Positions 35,851 to 48,906 of a stretch of 64,000 bases of DNA are shown here, in pieces; the first letter of the stretch is position 1, and each line of letters opens with the position of its first letter. This DNA comes from Acanthornis magna (lineage: Eukaryota; Chordata; Aves; Passeriformes; Acanthizidae): assembly GCA_036785705.1 (NCBI GenBank), contig JAWUZG010000052.1:2852001-2916000 (forward strand). Reading direction: 5' to 3'. Position numbers and translations under genes: made by a program. Below the pieces are notes generated by a model. The model had not been told where the DNA came from, did not search any database, and saw only the letters and a list, made by a program, of their open reading frames with translations.

Positions 35851-36183
35851 GTGGAATGCAGAAATGGCCTTCCATCTGACTAGTAGGAGCAATGTTGATA
35901 AGAATATTATAACTATTTGTGATGTGGTAGCAGGCAAGAGCATCACTTTGTTTCAGTGGCTATCTGATGCTACGAATAATGCAGATAAAGTAAGAAAACA
36001 GGTACTAGTGCTGTAGATAGCTCCTACTGGCCCAGATACAGCAGACACCAAGATAACATAACAAATAGAACTAGAAGAATTGGTCAAGAAAGCAGCAATC
36101 ACAGCTACTTATGGCCCAGTGACTCAAAAGCAGTTTCTGCTCACTTTACAAAACTTTCAGAAGAAGTATATAAGTGGACCTTT
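35851..36183 (+). pseudogene. possible decayed coding segment, unknown
   Basis: One frame from the ATG at 35851 stays readable for about 110 codons with only two stops (TAG and TAA). The segments read like protein, for example 'ITLFQWLSDATNNADKV' and 'YGPVTQKQFLLTLQNFQ'. Shortly upstream an ATG is followed by a Gly-Gln-Gly start, as in some retroviral Gag proteins. I cannot assign a family, and chance is a fair alternative in AT-rich DNA. Confidence 0.22.
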
Positions 36184-39100
36184 TTTTTTCCGTATCCCTA
36201 TTACTTTATAAAAGGGTATCATCCCACTGGGCTAGGTCAGCATTTCCTACTCTTCTCAGACCTACTGACCACCTGCGAATTATTGGCAATGATTTTATTT
36301 AACTTATTTTACCTAGTAACCCTATAATTTCTGACCCATAAATGAAAATAGCAATAATTGCTGATAAATCTGTAACAACATCTGGCTTCCCAAGCAGGTT
36401 CTGCCCTGCCATCTCTGACAAAGATTTCTCTAACCATCAAGTTCTTAGAGTGCTACAAGCTAAATTAAATTAATTTCCTATAACAGGAAATGTGGGGGAA
36501 AAACTTTACTTTCATTCTTGAAGGAATAGAAATGAATGGCATGTTAAGTACTTTCAGCTTCATAAAAAAACTCTTAGGTTTGCATGTATCTGAGGTTCAA
36601 AAATACTTATTTGTATGAAGCAAGTTCATATAGGAATAGTATATAGAATGATATTGACAAGTCTTATATCATTCTAATTTTAATTCAAGAAAAAGGCCCT
36701 TTTTTGAAATTTTTCTCATTTTTTCCCCCAAATGCAATAATTCAAATCATAGAGGAAAATAAATTATCCCTTTTGGATACCACAAACAAAATTTCTCTAC
36801 CCATGTTATTATCTATTAAAAACAGTGAACTAAAACCAGAGCAGTACTTTACAAGCCAGAGGTACTACTTCTGTTGTCAACTAATGTACTATTTAAACCA
36901 ATTCTCACCACATCTTATCATATTGCTTCTGAACAAATGATCTTCATGCCTGAATTTACAACCAGGCACATTAAACTTAGACCTCATCTTACCTCAGAAA
37001 TCCTTATTCATTTCCTCTAAGAAGCACAGAAATCGTTCAAGGATAGCTGGGCTTATAATGCCACTTTCCATTGTAAAGGTAGCTGCATGAAAACTGTTTT
37101 TGCTAGGGAGAATTAAATGCCTTTTTGGCTCTTTGCAGTGATCTGGTATCATGCAAAGCTCATGCAGAGCAGTGGCTTTTCTTTAGAGAAGTGAATTAAG
37201 TCAGATTCTCAACTGATAAAAAGTGACAGCTTGAATGTCAAGGTTTACCATTTGTGGAGCTGGTCAAGTAGCCTTAATTTCTATAAAATGTACTGCCTTG
37301 TGAAAAAAAGGCTGTATACCCTAACCAACTAAATTTTTACAGTGTTTATCACCAGGAGTCTGAAGCAACTAACTGCCTGATTTACAAATTCAGAAACACA
37401 GGTATGCTATTTCCTGAGACCTGAAGCACTGCTTTCAGGAAAGCTTCTTTGGTATGATACAGCTTTATATAAAACTTACACCAGCCTAGTTTCCTTACTT
37501 GTCAATTAAAGCAAACTGGTAAATTTGCATGATATGTTGTGATATAAATGGACATCCCAGCAAGGGAAGAAGCCATGTGACACAAGAAGTTCTAGAACTA
37601 ATGAAGAGGCATATATTTCATGTGAAGTAACGTGACACACTTGGAAAGTCACAGATTAGGAACTTGTCCAGAGAGTGATGCAGAAGATTTTGAAAGAAGT
37701 TAAATGAATGCAGGTTTATGACTGCTTAAAAAAAAAAAAAATTAAGAAAAAAATCTGATATCTCTTTTAAATAGGTGTGTAGGACTGGAAAAATCCTAGT
37801 TTCCTTATTCCTGTATCACCTTATCCTGTTTTAGATGGTTCAATTATATGTCTATTACAGTAAGCATTATCAAGAGGCAGAAAGCATGAGATGTGTTCTT
37901 CGTTAAAACAGATACAAACATAAGGTTTTTTTCCAAAGGCAGAAATTTAGTCCTATCAAAAAATATTGTGTTTAGCCTTCCAAGCACAAGAGTACTTCAT
38001 ACTTACATTTGTGGAGTTAAATCTATTTAATATGGGGTTTCCTAATTGCCTCCCTAAGCTCAAGAGGTAGGTGAAATGAGGCACTCTGCCAACACCACAG
38101 GGGCCAAGCACTGCATCACAGTAAAATGTAGGCAGTGGTATTTTTTCCTATACATTCACACCTCCTAATTCAACCTCAATTGCAGGGTATGTCGGCACCT
38201 TTAAAAAATTCAGGTAACCAAGGCTTAACCTACATTTCTGGCCGTGCTTTGTTAATATGCACTGAAAGACAAATATGCCATCCCCCATGCAAAAGAACTA
38301 ACCATCCGATTGATCCAAAGAAATAGTTCCCTATTTAGTATCTTTCATCAAAGCAAATTCCTATGGAATTTAAGTGAAATTCTGCCTGATGAAGGACTTA
38401 ATAAAAAACCTATGTCCCCAACTGTTCATAACTTGTGATTTATGCACTGTTTTCACCAAACAATGTATTCTTTGATTCAATACTGCACATAACCTTATTC
38501 CAGTTAAGAACAGATATGTGAAAGTGTTTTGCAAAAAATCTAACTGTCTGCCAAGAATTTGAAGAGGAAGGCACTCGTCTGAACTGTTTGACAGCAACTC
38601 AATTTTTTCTAAGTATCCCTGAAAGGCCATGTGCACCCTGGCTTAAAGACTGGGAAGGGGTGAAGTAAGGATAAAAGGCAAAAGGCTGACTTTCATCAGA
38701 CTATGGCCTACATGAGAAAAATATCAAGAGGTCCCAAGGTGGCTCAGGACATATCTGAGAATTGTCTCTGTACATATTAGACATCTGCTGATTTAAACAA
38801 ATTTTTGGGCTTTACAGGGAGGTTCAGTTCAGGAGAAATGAAATTAATTATAAACAAAGAAATTTATCTAGTTACTTGAAAGAAGTTCCTAACTATTTCT
38901 CAGTTTCCATCAGCCCACATTTATAGTCATCAAAAGTCACATGTTGTACATATTCATTTTTGCACCATATAGTTTGCACAGGTTGACAGGAACCTCACAA
39001 TCCAGGGGTCCCCTGGAGGTCCTATGACTTGCTGGGAAGCAGAGTGTCTCACTGTTTTTTGTCACTTTGGAAGAATTTTTCTCACTAGGAACACTATTCT

Positions 39101-39389
39101 GTATATTCCTACTTTTAAGAATTTTCTTTCATTCCTCTCAAGTATTTAGTTCTGCATGTAATTTTGGCTAGTGTTGGAGAAAGGTTGCAAAATTTCGGAA
39201 TGAGTCTGATCAGTCTGGTAGTTTCTATGATCCTGCTAAAGAGATAAGGATATATTTGAAAATCTGGGTTCATTTCATACCAGACTGCCAGTTTGAGCTG
39301 AAGACAGATACTACAAGAGCATTGTCTCAATAGAAGCCATCAAAGAGATTTCAGACTGTGACAGGCAGCTTCACTTTTCTGTTGGTCTG

Positions 39390-39465
39390 CTGGGTTTGGG
39401 GTTTTTTTGGTTGGCTGGTTGATTTGGTGGTTGGGTTTCTTTCGGGTGGTTGTTTTGAGCTTTTT
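39390..39465. repeat. degenerate G/T simple repeat
   Basis: G/T-rich tract with GGGGTTTTTTTGG and GGTTGGCTGG, similar in kind to 10049-10148. Confidence 0.7.
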
Positions 39466-40217
39466 TTAAGGTAAAGTTTAGGAAAGTTAACATTCATAGG
39501 ATCTGATTTTTACAAAGTAGAGAAAAAGCCCAAAATGCATTAGGGGCCTCATGTTCTTCTTTTGAATAGCTAAAAATGCTGGAAAAAAATTGCTGTTTTT
39601 AATATCTTGCAATGTACTGTCTGTATGTTAAAAAAACATTATGTAATACATGCAAGCATATATTTCCTTTAATTCTTTTTAGACCCAAAAAGGGAACCTC
39701 TTATATAACATACATATCTGCAGAAGTAGATTATCCTCTTTTTTTTATCATAGGCTGGAGGAGAGCTCCCTTTTCATCATAATTAACTACTGAAAAGTGG
39801 AACACTGGATGATTAAAAGCATTTCTTGCTTTTTTTTAAAATGAAATTATTTTTCCCTAGAGGCTAAACAGAATATGATCTGCATATACATATTTTTCTG
39901 CAGATTGTGTTCAGCTACATATATATAGATTCCATATGATTGATCTAGCCAGGAAGACCATTCAGATCAGTGGTATCTGGCAAACGACAACCTCAGAATT
40001 AAATGTGTGTCAAACCTCAATCTACTTATTATTTTTCTAAATTACATTAGTGAAGAATATCCTGCTATTCCATAGTTTAGAATATTTTAAAATTTAAATC
40101 TCCTCACTACGTCCTCTGGATTATTAAAAGTTGATGACAATCTAGACAGGGCACTTTCTGATAAAAATTCAAGTGCATGCAGTAGTAGCTTGTCTTACTT
40201 TTTAAAACAGGACAAAA

Positions 40218-40385
40218 ACAGTTGATGGAAACGATAAACTATTTAATATATATTATTTAATAAAACATTTATAAACTATTAAATATACACTATTTAACTA
40301 TTATATAAAATATTTAATTCCTGTATATGAAATATAAACCATTAAACTATTTAATATAAACCACTTAAATATAAACTATTTAATT
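40218..40385. repeat. AT-rich minisatellite-like block
   Basis: Repeated, diverged copies of 'ATAAACTATTTAATAT' and 'AAACTATTTAA' over about 170 bases. Confidence 0.7.
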
Positions 40386-42601
40386 CTTCAAAATAGGACA
40401 TTCTTGTAAGGATTTGTAGACAGGTAATGACACTGATCTTTAGTCTTATTTTGGTAAAAGAAATCTCTTACCTCATACCAAATTCAATAACTTAGCAGGG
40501 TTTTATTATTTTCTGATGCATTATTAAAAGTTTGTTCTGAGTAGAAGACTCAGTCACTTAAATTTTTTTTGTTAGATATGTACCAAAAGGACAATGAAAG
40601 GTAGACTGTATACATAGCAGTTGATTGTACAAGAACGAGCATTTTTGTGCCATGTTTTCATGTTTTTACTGTTCCATGTGCAGATTATCTCTGATGTAAG
40701 TGGGTCTTTTTTGTTCATCAATTTATTGAAGGAAAATTGATTATTAATTGGAAGAATTGGGAAAATAAATACGTTGAATTAGTTCCCATGGAGTGTAATT
40801 TTAAGACAGACATAAATTTCATATTTTGTTTAATTTCAAGTACAGATAAATATTATGTTTCCAAGAGGTAATAAATGCAACAAACAACATACTGTTAAAA
40901 TTTACTGTTTTCAAAAGCTAAAATAAATTCCATCAATGAACAAAATGTTAACAGTTATCAAGGCAATATTTTGATAGCATTTTTATTTCTTTCAAAATAA
41001 CATTAAATTACAACCCCCCAAAAGTTTTAAAGAAAAATAAACCACATAAAATCTATCTAGACCGTTATAATAAAATTTTTGTCAACAATAATATGAAAAG
41101 TTCAGTATCCAGTTCAAATACACAAGATTACTCTGAGTTAATGAATTGGAAGAGACAGCATAATGAAATATAAGACAGTCAACAGTATTTGACCTTACAT
41201 CTGGCTTTTTTTATTTACGTCTGGCTATTTTAGTAAGACCGTTCTCCCACCTTTCTCCATCTGCAAAGAAGGGATAGTGATACTGCTCATCATTTTAAAA
41301 ACCCTTTCAATTTACAGATCAAACAAGTACTAAAACAGTACTAAACTGTACTTAGTTTGAGGGTGTCCCTTTTGGGTCAAATACCAATGACAATGGAACC
41401 TCAGGATCCCAATGATGTCATTAATGTTAGTTTGTAGCGTTATTTGTAGAATATGCATAAAACATATCGGAATCTGATTCATTGTAACACTAAGCAATAA
41501 ATTGCATAAACATCCTGCTTTTCTATGATTGGTGTAAATGCTATTTTAGCAGGAATGTATAAAATCTTTAAGTATTTGAAAAAACAACCCATTGAAATTC
41601 TTCTCAAGACACCAATGAGAGTTTTATCCAGTCTTACCTGTTACATCTTCATGAGAATATTTAAATAAAATGGCTGACCAGAATAACAAATTTATCTGAA
41701 TACATTGACATTTCCTAAATGTGATCTATGCTAAAATCAAGACAGTGGGTGGAGAACTGAGATGACATTAGAAATTATCTGTTCTAATTGTCTTTTTTCT
41801 ATAAATAAAGAGACAGAATACATGTTTAAAAACTATTCCTAATTAACACAAGTTAAATATCAACACTTTTAAAGCTTGCTGACATTAAACAAAAATTATG
41901 TTTGCTCTTCTTCTGCAGCAAATGAAAAAAAATCATTTGCTGTGACCCGGTAAGGGAGATGAAGTGTAGGAAAAACTTAACAAATCTGTAGGAGCTCTTT
42001 GAACAAAAGATGCATTAAACTTCTGGTAGTTCTGGAAAGCAAATATATATTTAGAGTAGCAGACGACTAACTAGCTACACTTCTCTTGGAAAACCATTCC
42101 AATGGCTTTCCAGACCACAGCCAATAAACTAGAAAACAGAAGGATGATACTGAGCAAACCCTGAGAGCTTAATTAAAGTAAGTCATGAAGAATGGGAAAA
42201 AGCTGCTCTTTTCACAAAAAAACAACTGTGCCAGGTTTTGAGAGTGGACAATTTGAAAGCCTGAGATGCTGATACTACTATTATGAACAGCTAATCAGTT
42301 ACTGCCACCTACAGAGCTGATATCACAGCTCCACATTGATGAGGAAGTTTAGTGTATTTAGTGTCACAGGAGTACTCTGCAGGTCTTACCACTGGCTTTA
42401 ACAAATGCAGAAACATTGTGCCAAATTTATGACCCATAAATTTGGCCCTGCACCAGAGAGTTAACCTGCCATACTATTAACATTTCTGTGCCAGAGACCA
42501 TTGAAAAAAGCTAAAAAGTATTTTTCACATAAAGGTGAAAACTTTATTTATTTATTTTATTTCTTTAAATTTGATAAAGGACTAGCTGAAGTTGAAAGAC
42601 C

Positions 42602-42620
42602 TTTTCTTTCTTTCTTTCTT
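42602..42620. repeat. (TTTC)n microsatellite
   Basis: About four and a half TTTC units. Confidence 0.8.
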
Positions 42621-43544
42621 CCATACAATTTTTCTTCATTTTTAACTTTCTTTTTAAAATAGAAAACACTCTACAAATCATGTTTACAAACAACATCATC
42701 TAAAAATATCCACACATCCACAGTGAAGTTTGCTTGAATTTTCAGAGAGCCTGAAACAACAGCTCTGCCGATAAGGTGTTTGTGTCAGCAGTAGTGGCAA
42801 TAACATCAACACCATTATTACAGCTCACTACAGCACACAAAAATGGACAAAGAAGATCTAAATTCACATTTTTAGTGTTTTAGGCAAAATTGTTTGAGGA
42901 GGGAAAAAAATAACATCTTTCTTATAGATGAATAGAAATAAAATTGGATAATAAGACTGAAGGATCAAAGACACAGACAGCCTAATCATTTTCATTTTCT
43001 CCAAGGGGTATATTCCAATTTTTGTTAAAGTGATTCTAAAAAATATCAACTCCCTGCAACATATTTCCCCTGATGCCTGTAGTATATTGAAATACATGGC
43101 ACAGAAATGTAATGATATTTGGAGAGGATCTGTCGTGTTTCAGCTGTACCTCACAATGGACTTTTCTTCTCAGTAAAGGATGTGAAGAATTTCTTTTCTG
43201 TCTGCTATGATCCCTGACTAAAGCAAGATTGGGAAATTACTGTAATTAAAAAAAAAAAAAAAAGTAGATATTTGATTAGCAAACTGGATCTGGTGTTGTT
43301 TGTGGAAAGTACTTTGTGAATTTAAGATGCAGAGCAAAGCACTCTTGTATTTCTGCCTGTAGCCAAGAAAGTGCACTTCAGACCAACAGAGGGGCAGAAG
43401 CAATTGCCAGTTCTTTCAGGAGCTACTGGACTACACAGCGGTACCTGACAACATGGCAGAGCCACCGACTTCAGTGAACTGAGCTGTGGAAAAGGCTCAG
43501 GGGATGGAGGGCTTCATTTCCCTTAACGTCCAGCTGTAAGTGAG

Positions 43545-43698
43545 TTTCACAGAACACTTTGTGTTGGACACGACCTTAAAGATCACCTCGTTCTTACCCC
43601 CTGACCCTGATAACGACACTTTCCACTTGACTAGGCTGCTCAGAGCTCCATCCAGCCTGGCCTTGAACGCTGCCATGAATAGTCACTTCCAAGGATAT
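43545..43698 (-). mobile_element. CR1 LINE 3' end, antisense
   Basis: Plus-strand blocks are reverse-complement CR1: 'TCACAGAACACTTTGTG', 'ACCTTAAAGATCACCTCG', 'GGCTGCTCAGAGCTCCATC', 'CAGCCTGGCCTTGAACGCTG'. A non-coding, 5'-truncated copy. Confidence 0.88.
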
Positions 43699-44949
43699 TT
43701 GCATAACCAAACGCAACAGCAATATAATTTCTTCCCAAGATTGAGCGATTATCGCACATTAAAGAAAAACAGCATGAAAGACATGTACCAGCATCACCTA
43801 GTGATGTCTGCCAAATCACTGGCTCCTTGATATTTAGAACTGAGAAGAAAGGTCCCCAGCAGTATGCACACCTGCACCAGCATGCCTATGAACACCACTC
43901 AATGATCTTTGAGATGTCTTTGGATTTTGTGTCTTAATCTCATTTTTATACACGACAGGCTTGCATGTTTTCAATTAAGATCTTTCATCAGAATACAGGC
44001 AAAAATATCTGAACTCACTGAAAGCTATGTGATTGATGAGTACAACTTGACGTGGCGTAGCACTGTACTGTCTTAATACTTTAAAGGTGTTGGCTGTGAG
44101 CCTCAGAGGATTTTGCCTAGAAGCCAATTGTTGAAACATTGATTCACAAGTTATTAATTAGTAAAAGCCTGATGATGACATTGAAAGATGTCTCAAGATT
44201 ATGAAGACCTTGAACATTCACACTTATCAACTTAAATAAATAACCAACAATAACCAACTTAAATAAATAACCAACAATAAAGTTTTGAACTTTTAATTTT
44301 ATTCACCTGAATTTTTTGTTACAAAAGCAGTTGTTTTATTATCTGGAGCAACCTTAATTTATTTTTATCCAACAGTGAAATTACATTAAAAGGATACAGG
44401 GGATGATAAAAATATATAAAGTATGTAAATGCATTTTCTCATAAAAATACAAAGGCACTGTATTTCATATTTCAGAAGGTCCAACAGGTGTGATGCCCAC
44501 AGAAGTAACATATGTAGGTCAGAGTTGATACAACAAAGCAAACATTGCAAACAGAATTCTTTTGAGTACTTATTGTTATATATTCATGATTCCCTCCACT
44601 GGCCTGAAGAATCATGAAGAACAAGGCTGTATCCCACTGTTCACCCTACCCAGTTTATTCTGCTGTGGAACACAGGTTCTCTTCTTTCAAAGAAATGAGC
44701 AGGAAAGGGAGGCAAATATTTGAGTTACCCTTAAATTTTTCTCTCCTATGTAGTGAGGATTATTCTTACTGTTGTTGTCATCACTGTTGTTGTTATTCAT
44801 ATGGGAAGAATTGAATTTCACCTTTGTACCTTTGTCAATGTGGCATTTCTCCTCAGACACTTGCAAAACTTGGGAGGCAAAGTGTCATTACATGCACAAT
44901 TATTTGCTGTGCATCTAGCCACTTTTGAAGATATGAGAGTAGAATAGGT
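43699..44949. other. unassigned DNA
   Basis: About 1.25 kb between two CR1 copies. It contains a perfect 25-27-base tandem duplication (44228-44279) and nothing else recognised. Confidence 0.5.
44228..44279. repeat. tandem duplication, two copies
   Basis: Two adjacent copies of 'CAACTTAAATAAATAACC' plus 'AACAATA', identical over at least 25 bases. Confidence 0.85.
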
Positions 44950-45073
44950 GGACAAGGCCAGGCTGGATGGGGCTCTGACCAACCTGGTCTAGTGGAAGGT
45001 GTCCCTGCCCATGGCAGGGGAAGTTAAACTTGATGGTCTTTAAGGTCCCTTCCAGCCCAAACCACACTAGGAT
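44950..45073 (+). mobile_element. CR1 LINE 3' end
   Basis: Matches CR1 very well: 'GGCTGGATGGGGCTCTGACC', 'CCTGGTCTAGTGGAAGGTG', 'CCTGCCCATGGCAGGGG', 'GATGGTCTTTAAGGTCCC', 'TTCCAGCCCAAACCA'. The terminal repeat is reduced. Confidence 0.93.
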
Positions 45074-46929
45074 TGTAACTCTGCACCAGGGAGAAGAGAG
45101 TCAGCAAAGTATGGCACTAGATACCTATGTACAGTCTTTTTCAACAGCAAAGAGGACAGCCTTTGGTATGTTTAACTATTTTACCAATTTTTTCTTTGAA
45201 AGTAACTTGAAACCAGATGGGATCATAAAGATAAAAGAAGCTCCATTAAGTAGTGACAGAGATGCTATTAGTATGCTAATGGCCAGATGTTTTCTTAAAG
45301 AAGAGATAAAAGATATAAAAGGTGTCAGGAGAATAAATAGATCCTTTATTTTTTAATGTAAAATCCAACATAGAAATGACCAATAGGATAAAGCAATTCA
45401 GCAAAAGAAGAAGTTTTAAAAGTCATTTTAGAAGTCTTGGCAATATTGACTGGGGAATTTTAAAAAGTTCCTTTTAAAAGTTTCTTTAATAGCCTTATAT
45501 ATACTAGTGTCCCTGAGTGAAGAAGAGATGTTAGCTAGACAATGACTTTTCACAATATAGCTATGATCAAAAATTACACCCAATAAAACCATTTCGAGAA
45601 AGACAGGTCACAAATATCTTAAACCAGCTACTTAATTTATGAATAACGTTACAAATAGGCCTTTTTAAAAAGAAGTTCTTTAAGCCACATATGCATTTAT
45701 TTTAGTCTCAATATTTCAGAAAGTCCAAATTACATCCATATCTCAGGTCATGAAATACTAGTTGATCTTTTTCTTTGTTTGTTTCTAATTATTTTTATTC
45801 AAGCATGAACCTGAGAAAAGTCTTATTGCTACAGAAAAGAGTCTCCTGTCTATAAGGTGGTAACTGTATCAAAATGAAAATACTCAGATGATGTATAGAT
45901 TAAAGCCCATAGCATTATTATAATGTATAAAAAATGAAAGTGTGGGGCTTTCTTCTTGACTAAGCAAGAAAGCCCTTGTTACCAAGTAAGTTTTGCCATG
46001 TAGCTGGCTGGCTTTGATTCTTTGATAGAGAGGGACAGAAGTACATGTGTTCTATGCTGTCCAGGTTGAAAATTGAAAACTAAAATATTTAATGTGCTTT
46101 GGAGAGCTTTAAGGGAGGTTGCTTTAAGACACGCGAGGGAAACAATGTTAGTTGAGTCCTTAGTCAAACTGTCCTTACTCTGCTTTTGGCCTGCAGGAAT
46201 ACTTCAGTAAGCACCCGTGGTTCAAGTTAGCTATCTGGAAGCTAAAGATAATGATACCAATTTCTTCTAGGAGTAATCTGAGATTCACATGCGGAAGGCC
46301 CTGTATGAAAAGTGGTCTTACTAGATATATGCAATTGCTCAAATTAAGCTTGTCAATTAGACGTGAACACATCGATTTTTCAGTTCGGCAAATAAACAGC
46401 TCTAATGTGAGTTTACTTGTGGTGTGGCATTAACAGTGGGGAAAAAAATGAAAGGAAGAAAAGGATCAGAGCCCCACTAATTGTGGAGTTTAATGACTTA
46501 GTGTACTTTAGATGAGATGATGTTTGTGGGCCTCAGAGGACAAGAAAGGACATAGCCATATGGCTTGGGAGGAGAAAGAGGTTTAGCTGTGGTTTATCTG
46601 ACTTGTAGTGTGCAGTTTCTCTTTGAAGTAGAAGAGGGAATACAGAATTTTGCAGTTTTTTTGCAGTCAAATTTTCAGTTGAGTTGCACATTTCTGAAGC
46701 CTGAAAATTAATCCTTCCTCTTCAAAAGAGGTCAGGTATCAGAAGTTTGGTAGAAATGCAAACAGTCAGAAGCACAGAAATTGAAACTTGTTAACAGGAT
46801 GGAAGAGATACAGTTTAGAAAGAGCCCTGTAGCGAAGGGTGAGGTCATACGATAAATTTGTAAATGTGGGTCTATCGGAAAATGTCAATCTGATATTAGT
46901 TTCTGCATCTCAGTTAAAGACTTCAAATT
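45074..46929. other. unassigned DNA
   Basis: About 1.9 kb, no recognised gene. A 108-codon frame at 45030-45356 overlaps the CR1 tail and has no recognisable domain. Confidence 0.5.
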
Positions 46930-46953
46930 AACCAGATAATTGGACCAGATGAA

Positions 46954-47268
46954 GTGCATCAGAGAGTGCTGAGGGAGCAGACCAATATTATGTCAAAAAG
47001 GACAAAAAGGAGGATCTGGGAAACTCTAAGTCTCACTTTAGTCTCTGGGAAGGTTGTGGAGCAAAACCTCCTGAAATCTGCTTCCAGGCCTTTGAAGAAC
47101 AGTAAAATGATTGCAAGCAGTCACCATGGACTGATCAAAGGCAAGTTGTGCTTTCTACAGGAGACAACTGGTTTTGCAGGTGATGTAAGACCAGTGGATG
47201 TCATTTACCTTGATTGTAACAAGCTTTTCATCAGACTTTCCATGCTATTATTGCATGCAGCAGACTAG
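46954..47268 (+). pseudogene. CR1 ORF2 reverse transcriptase fragment
   Basis: A 104-codon frame, the longest surviving piece of CR1 ORF2 here. 'VDVIYLDCNKLF' corresponds to RT motif A of non-LTR retrotransposons; the frame then leaves the family and closes. Lacking the YADD motif B-C region, it is not functional. Confidence 0.75.
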
Positions 47269-48076
47269 TCAATATACTAAATGTGTTGAATACAGTGTGT
47301 GGCCAAATGGCTGGACTGGAAGGTTCAGTGAAATCCCACTGGTAGCCAATTATGAATGACCTTTTCCTGGGATCAGTACTGCTTTGACGTATTTTCCTGT
47401 AAGTTTGACATGAGTGTGTGAAAACCAAATTCAAACCAAGGAGGAATGAAAAACTTGCTGGGCAGAGAACAGGGTTGTTTTTTAGAGGGATCTCAATGTG
47501 CTGGAGAAATAGACTGCCATAAAGTGCATTAATTTTAGCCAAAAAATAAAAGGCGTGATGCAGAATAAGCCCATGCAAAACCAAAGTATGGGGGCTGGCT
47601 GACTGGAAAGTAGTTTTGCAGAACATGAGATAGAGGTCGTCACACTGAACAAGTTGAACACAAGCCGGCAGTGTGTCTCTGCAGCAATGAGGACTACCCA
47701 CATACTGCTTTAATATTGCAGCCACTACGTTGAGGAAAATGGTTATTTCCTCTCTTTGGCCCATGTATGGACACATGGGAAGTGTTATGTCTGGATTTGG
47801 ACTCAGCAATGTGAGAAAGTCACTGACATGCTGGAGGGAATCCAGAGAAGCATCAATAAAGGTAGTTGGGGACAAGAGTACATGATGTGTGAGGGTAGAC
47901 TAAGGGAATTAGATTCCTCAGGACCAGAGAGGAGAAGCCTGAAGGAGTTTTCTAGTCTGGGCATTCCTCCTCAATTGGGTGCAAGCATTTAGCTTCTGTA
48001 TTTTATTGATGCAGTCATTCAGAACCCTCTGGACACAATCCTGGGCAATGTGTTCCAGGTAAACCCTGCTGGATCG

Positions 48077-48108
48077 GGGGGGGGGGGGGGGGGGCGGGGC
48101 GGGGGGCG
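48077..48108. repeat. poly-G tract in CR1
   Basis: About 20 uninterrupted G followed by CGGGGCGGGGGGCGG, at the place where the CR1 3' end normally has a short G-run. Confidence 0.9.
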
Positions 48109-48700
48109 GATTCAGCCAGATGACCCTGTTGTGGTGCTTTCCAACCTTAACCATTCAGTGGTTCTGTGATTTGAATATAGGACCAGATATATTCTTGGGC
48201 TTCTCTTTGAACTGAACTCAAACTCCAAATATTTTGCTCTCTGCCATCAGCAGTATAATGCTGCTCACCACTGAGTAAGAGTTTCCTTAGATCCTATCTG
48301 AATAGACCCTTAACTCACCTGATTCTTTAGTATTTACAAGTGTTTAACTGACTTCCATTTTCTTTTCCACTTGCAGCCACATAAAATCTGTCACTTGTAC
48401 CGTATTCTTCACTCTCCTTTGCCTGTGGGCATCGTGATCCACTTAGTACATTATTTTTTTAAAAATCTATTTTGCTTTTCTCTTCTGCTGCCCTGCAAAT
48501 CTCCAGACACTGGAATTAGAAGAAAAACTCTGATTCCATCACTATGGGAATTATGAGTATGCAAGCATTTACTGGACGTTTGGATGTTTGATTTTTTTTT
48601 TAAATTTTAACTGAAAGAAGATTAGAAAAGGCAAGTTTCTCTGAAACAAACATAAAAACAAAGCATTGGGAATTGGAGCTGCAGTTATACAGCTAAACTT

Positions 48701-48906
48701 GCCATATTTTCCCAGTTCTAGGAGGCTTAAGTCTACAAGCCTAAAATGAAAATCGTTCCTAAATCATGCTGCAGAGCTCAGTGTTGCAGAGGTCTAGTGG
48801 AAGTCTGCCATATTTTCTGAACCCCAAGGAGATTAAGAGCTGCAAGGCGAAAATGAAAATATGTTCTCAATTCATCCTGAGAATTCAGCATCATAGAGCA
48901 CCAGCT
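48701..48906. repeat. old tandem duplication, about 105 bases
   Basis: Copies begin GCCATATTTTC at 48701 and 48807. They share AGGAG.TTAAG, a 'AAAATGAAAAT' block and a 'CA.CATAGAG / CAGTGTTGCAGAG' end at matching offsets. Confidence 0.7.

Larger units (their letters stand above)
35554..43544. other. unassigned AT-rich DNA
   Basis: About 8 kb with no firmly recognised gene or LINE. Contents: a decayed open stretch at 35851-36183, a G/T simple repeat near 39390-39465, an AT-rich minisatellite-like block (40218-40385), a (TTTC)n run (42602-42620) and poly-A runs at 37729 and 43247. Confidence 0.5.
46930..48176 (+). mobile_element. long degraded CR1 LINE with RT remnant
   Basis: About 1.2 kb of one CR1 insertion. 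The left part (46930-47270) reads as the reverse transcriptase of CR1 ORF2: 'VSGKVVEQNLLKSASRPLK', 'SHHGLIKGKLCF' and 'PVDVIYLDCNKLF', whose Asp lies at RT motif A. The middle (47330-47960) keeps nucleotide blocks such as 'GGGATCAGTACTG', 'CTGGAAAGTAGTTTTGCAG', 'GAACAAGTTGAACACAAGCC' and 'CTGGAGGGAATCCAGAGAAG'. The 3' end (47990-48176) carries 'ATGCAGTCATTCAGAACCC', 'GATGACCCTG' and the tail 'CAGTGGTTCTGTGATTT'. Many indels and stops make it inactive. It would have encoded the endonuclease and reverse transcriptase that copy the LINE into new sites. Confidence 0.88.

Noticed and set aside
38186..38214. 24-base exon-like segment between acceptor and GTAACC
   Set aside because: Too short to judge and no coding or conservation evidence.
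41626..41700. Good minus-strand donor CAG|GTAAGA with an open frame upstream
   Set aside because: The acceptor is weak and no partner exon or recognisable peptide was found; isolated donors are common by chance.
48300..48330. Good minus-strand donor CAG|GTGAGT
   Set aside because: All three frames upstream close within a few codons.
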